Shown in pieces: positions 63,960 to 64,000 of a stretch of 64,000 nucleotides of DNA; position 1 is the first letter of the stretch, and the number at the start of each line of letters is the position of its first letter. The stretch comes from CAZVKN01 sp964627035 (GTDB taxonomy: Bacteria; Electryoneota; AABM5-125-24; Hatepunaeales; Hatepunaeaceae). The position numbers and the translations under genes were made by a program. The stretch covers positions 1 to 64,000 of the forward strand of contig CAZVKN010000012.1 in assembly GCA_964627035.1 (NCBI GenBank), written 5' to 3'. Under the pieces are notes generated by a model. It did no database searches. It was not told where the DNA came from and saw only the letters and a program-made list of their open reading frames with translations.

Positions 63960-64000
63960 GAATAATAATATCAATACTCTGCATGATAATCACGCTGTTA
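63956..64000 (+). CDS. actE: Start of actE (cytochrome c subunit), cut by window edge
   Basis: ATG at 63956 overlaps the actD stop (ATGA) and opens MRIIISILCMIITLL, a hydrophobic signal peptide. The haem part lies outside the window. Position in the operon makes ActE, a mono-haem cytochrome c lipoprotein, the best guess. Confidence 0.6.
   Translation, partial: MRIIISILCMIITLL

Overview
The window is a bacterial chromosome segment of about 64 kb. Its first half is one near-continuous block of translation and transcription genes on the + strand: tRNA-Trp (5' end cut by the window edge), secE, nusG, L11, L1, an L10/L7-L12 gene, rpoB, rpoC, S12, S7, fusA, then the complete S10-spc-alpha order from S10 to L17, including secY, adk, map, infA and L36. 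A rho-independent terminator follows L17. The second half holds metabolic, transport and respiratory genes, ending in an alternative complex III (ACIII) operon that runs off the right edge. The ACIII genes, the style of the RNA polymerase subunits and many small palindromic spacer repeats suggest an uncultured lineage of the FCB group (Bacteroidetes/Chlorobi-Marinimicrobia-Zixibacteria type). This placement is an inference and is not precise.

Layout. 1-5016: tRNA-Trp, secE-nusG, L11-L1, then a 1.6 kb accessory island (three HicB-like antitoxins, a HicA toxin, two tandem zinc-ribbon proteins, a frameshifted antitoxin remnant) inside the ribosomal operon, then L10 fused in frame to L7/L12, then a 443-nt structured spacer. 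5017-16594: rpoB, rpoC, S12, S7, EF-G. 16595-17401: two small membrane-protein paralogues, one frameshifted, and a candidate promoter. 17402-33601: the S10-spc-alpha cluster; four of its gaps hold inverted arrays of an 8-nt repeat. 33700-42387: a lipoprotein metallopeptidase, urocanase, YjbQ, a SpoU-type RNA methyltransferase, and a peptide-binding lipoprotein with two permeases. 42453-57906 (- strand): an operon of a DnaQ-DinG helicase/exonuclease, a glycosidase-like lipoprotein, a ROK kinase, a copper P-type ATPase and an ArsC-like reductase; gcvPB; and a three-gene operon of an unrecognised SLOG/ART-like protein with a heterodimeric ABC exporter. 58235-64000: actABCD and the start of actE.

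The most unusual points are the L10-L7/L12 fusion, which keeps an internal Shine-Dalgarno and GTG exactly at the L7/L12 start; the toxin-antitoxin island between rplA and rplJ; the tandem zinc-ribbon pair in which the second copy has CTG where the first has ATG; the octamer inverted arrays between ribosomal protein genes; several families of dispersed palindromes, one of which supplies the stop codon of the arsC-like gene; and the SLOG/ART-like protein in a tight operon with an ABC exporter. Three single-base frame disruptions occur in small or terminal coding regions while very long genes such as rpoB and rpoC are intact, so both real decay and local sequence error remain possible.
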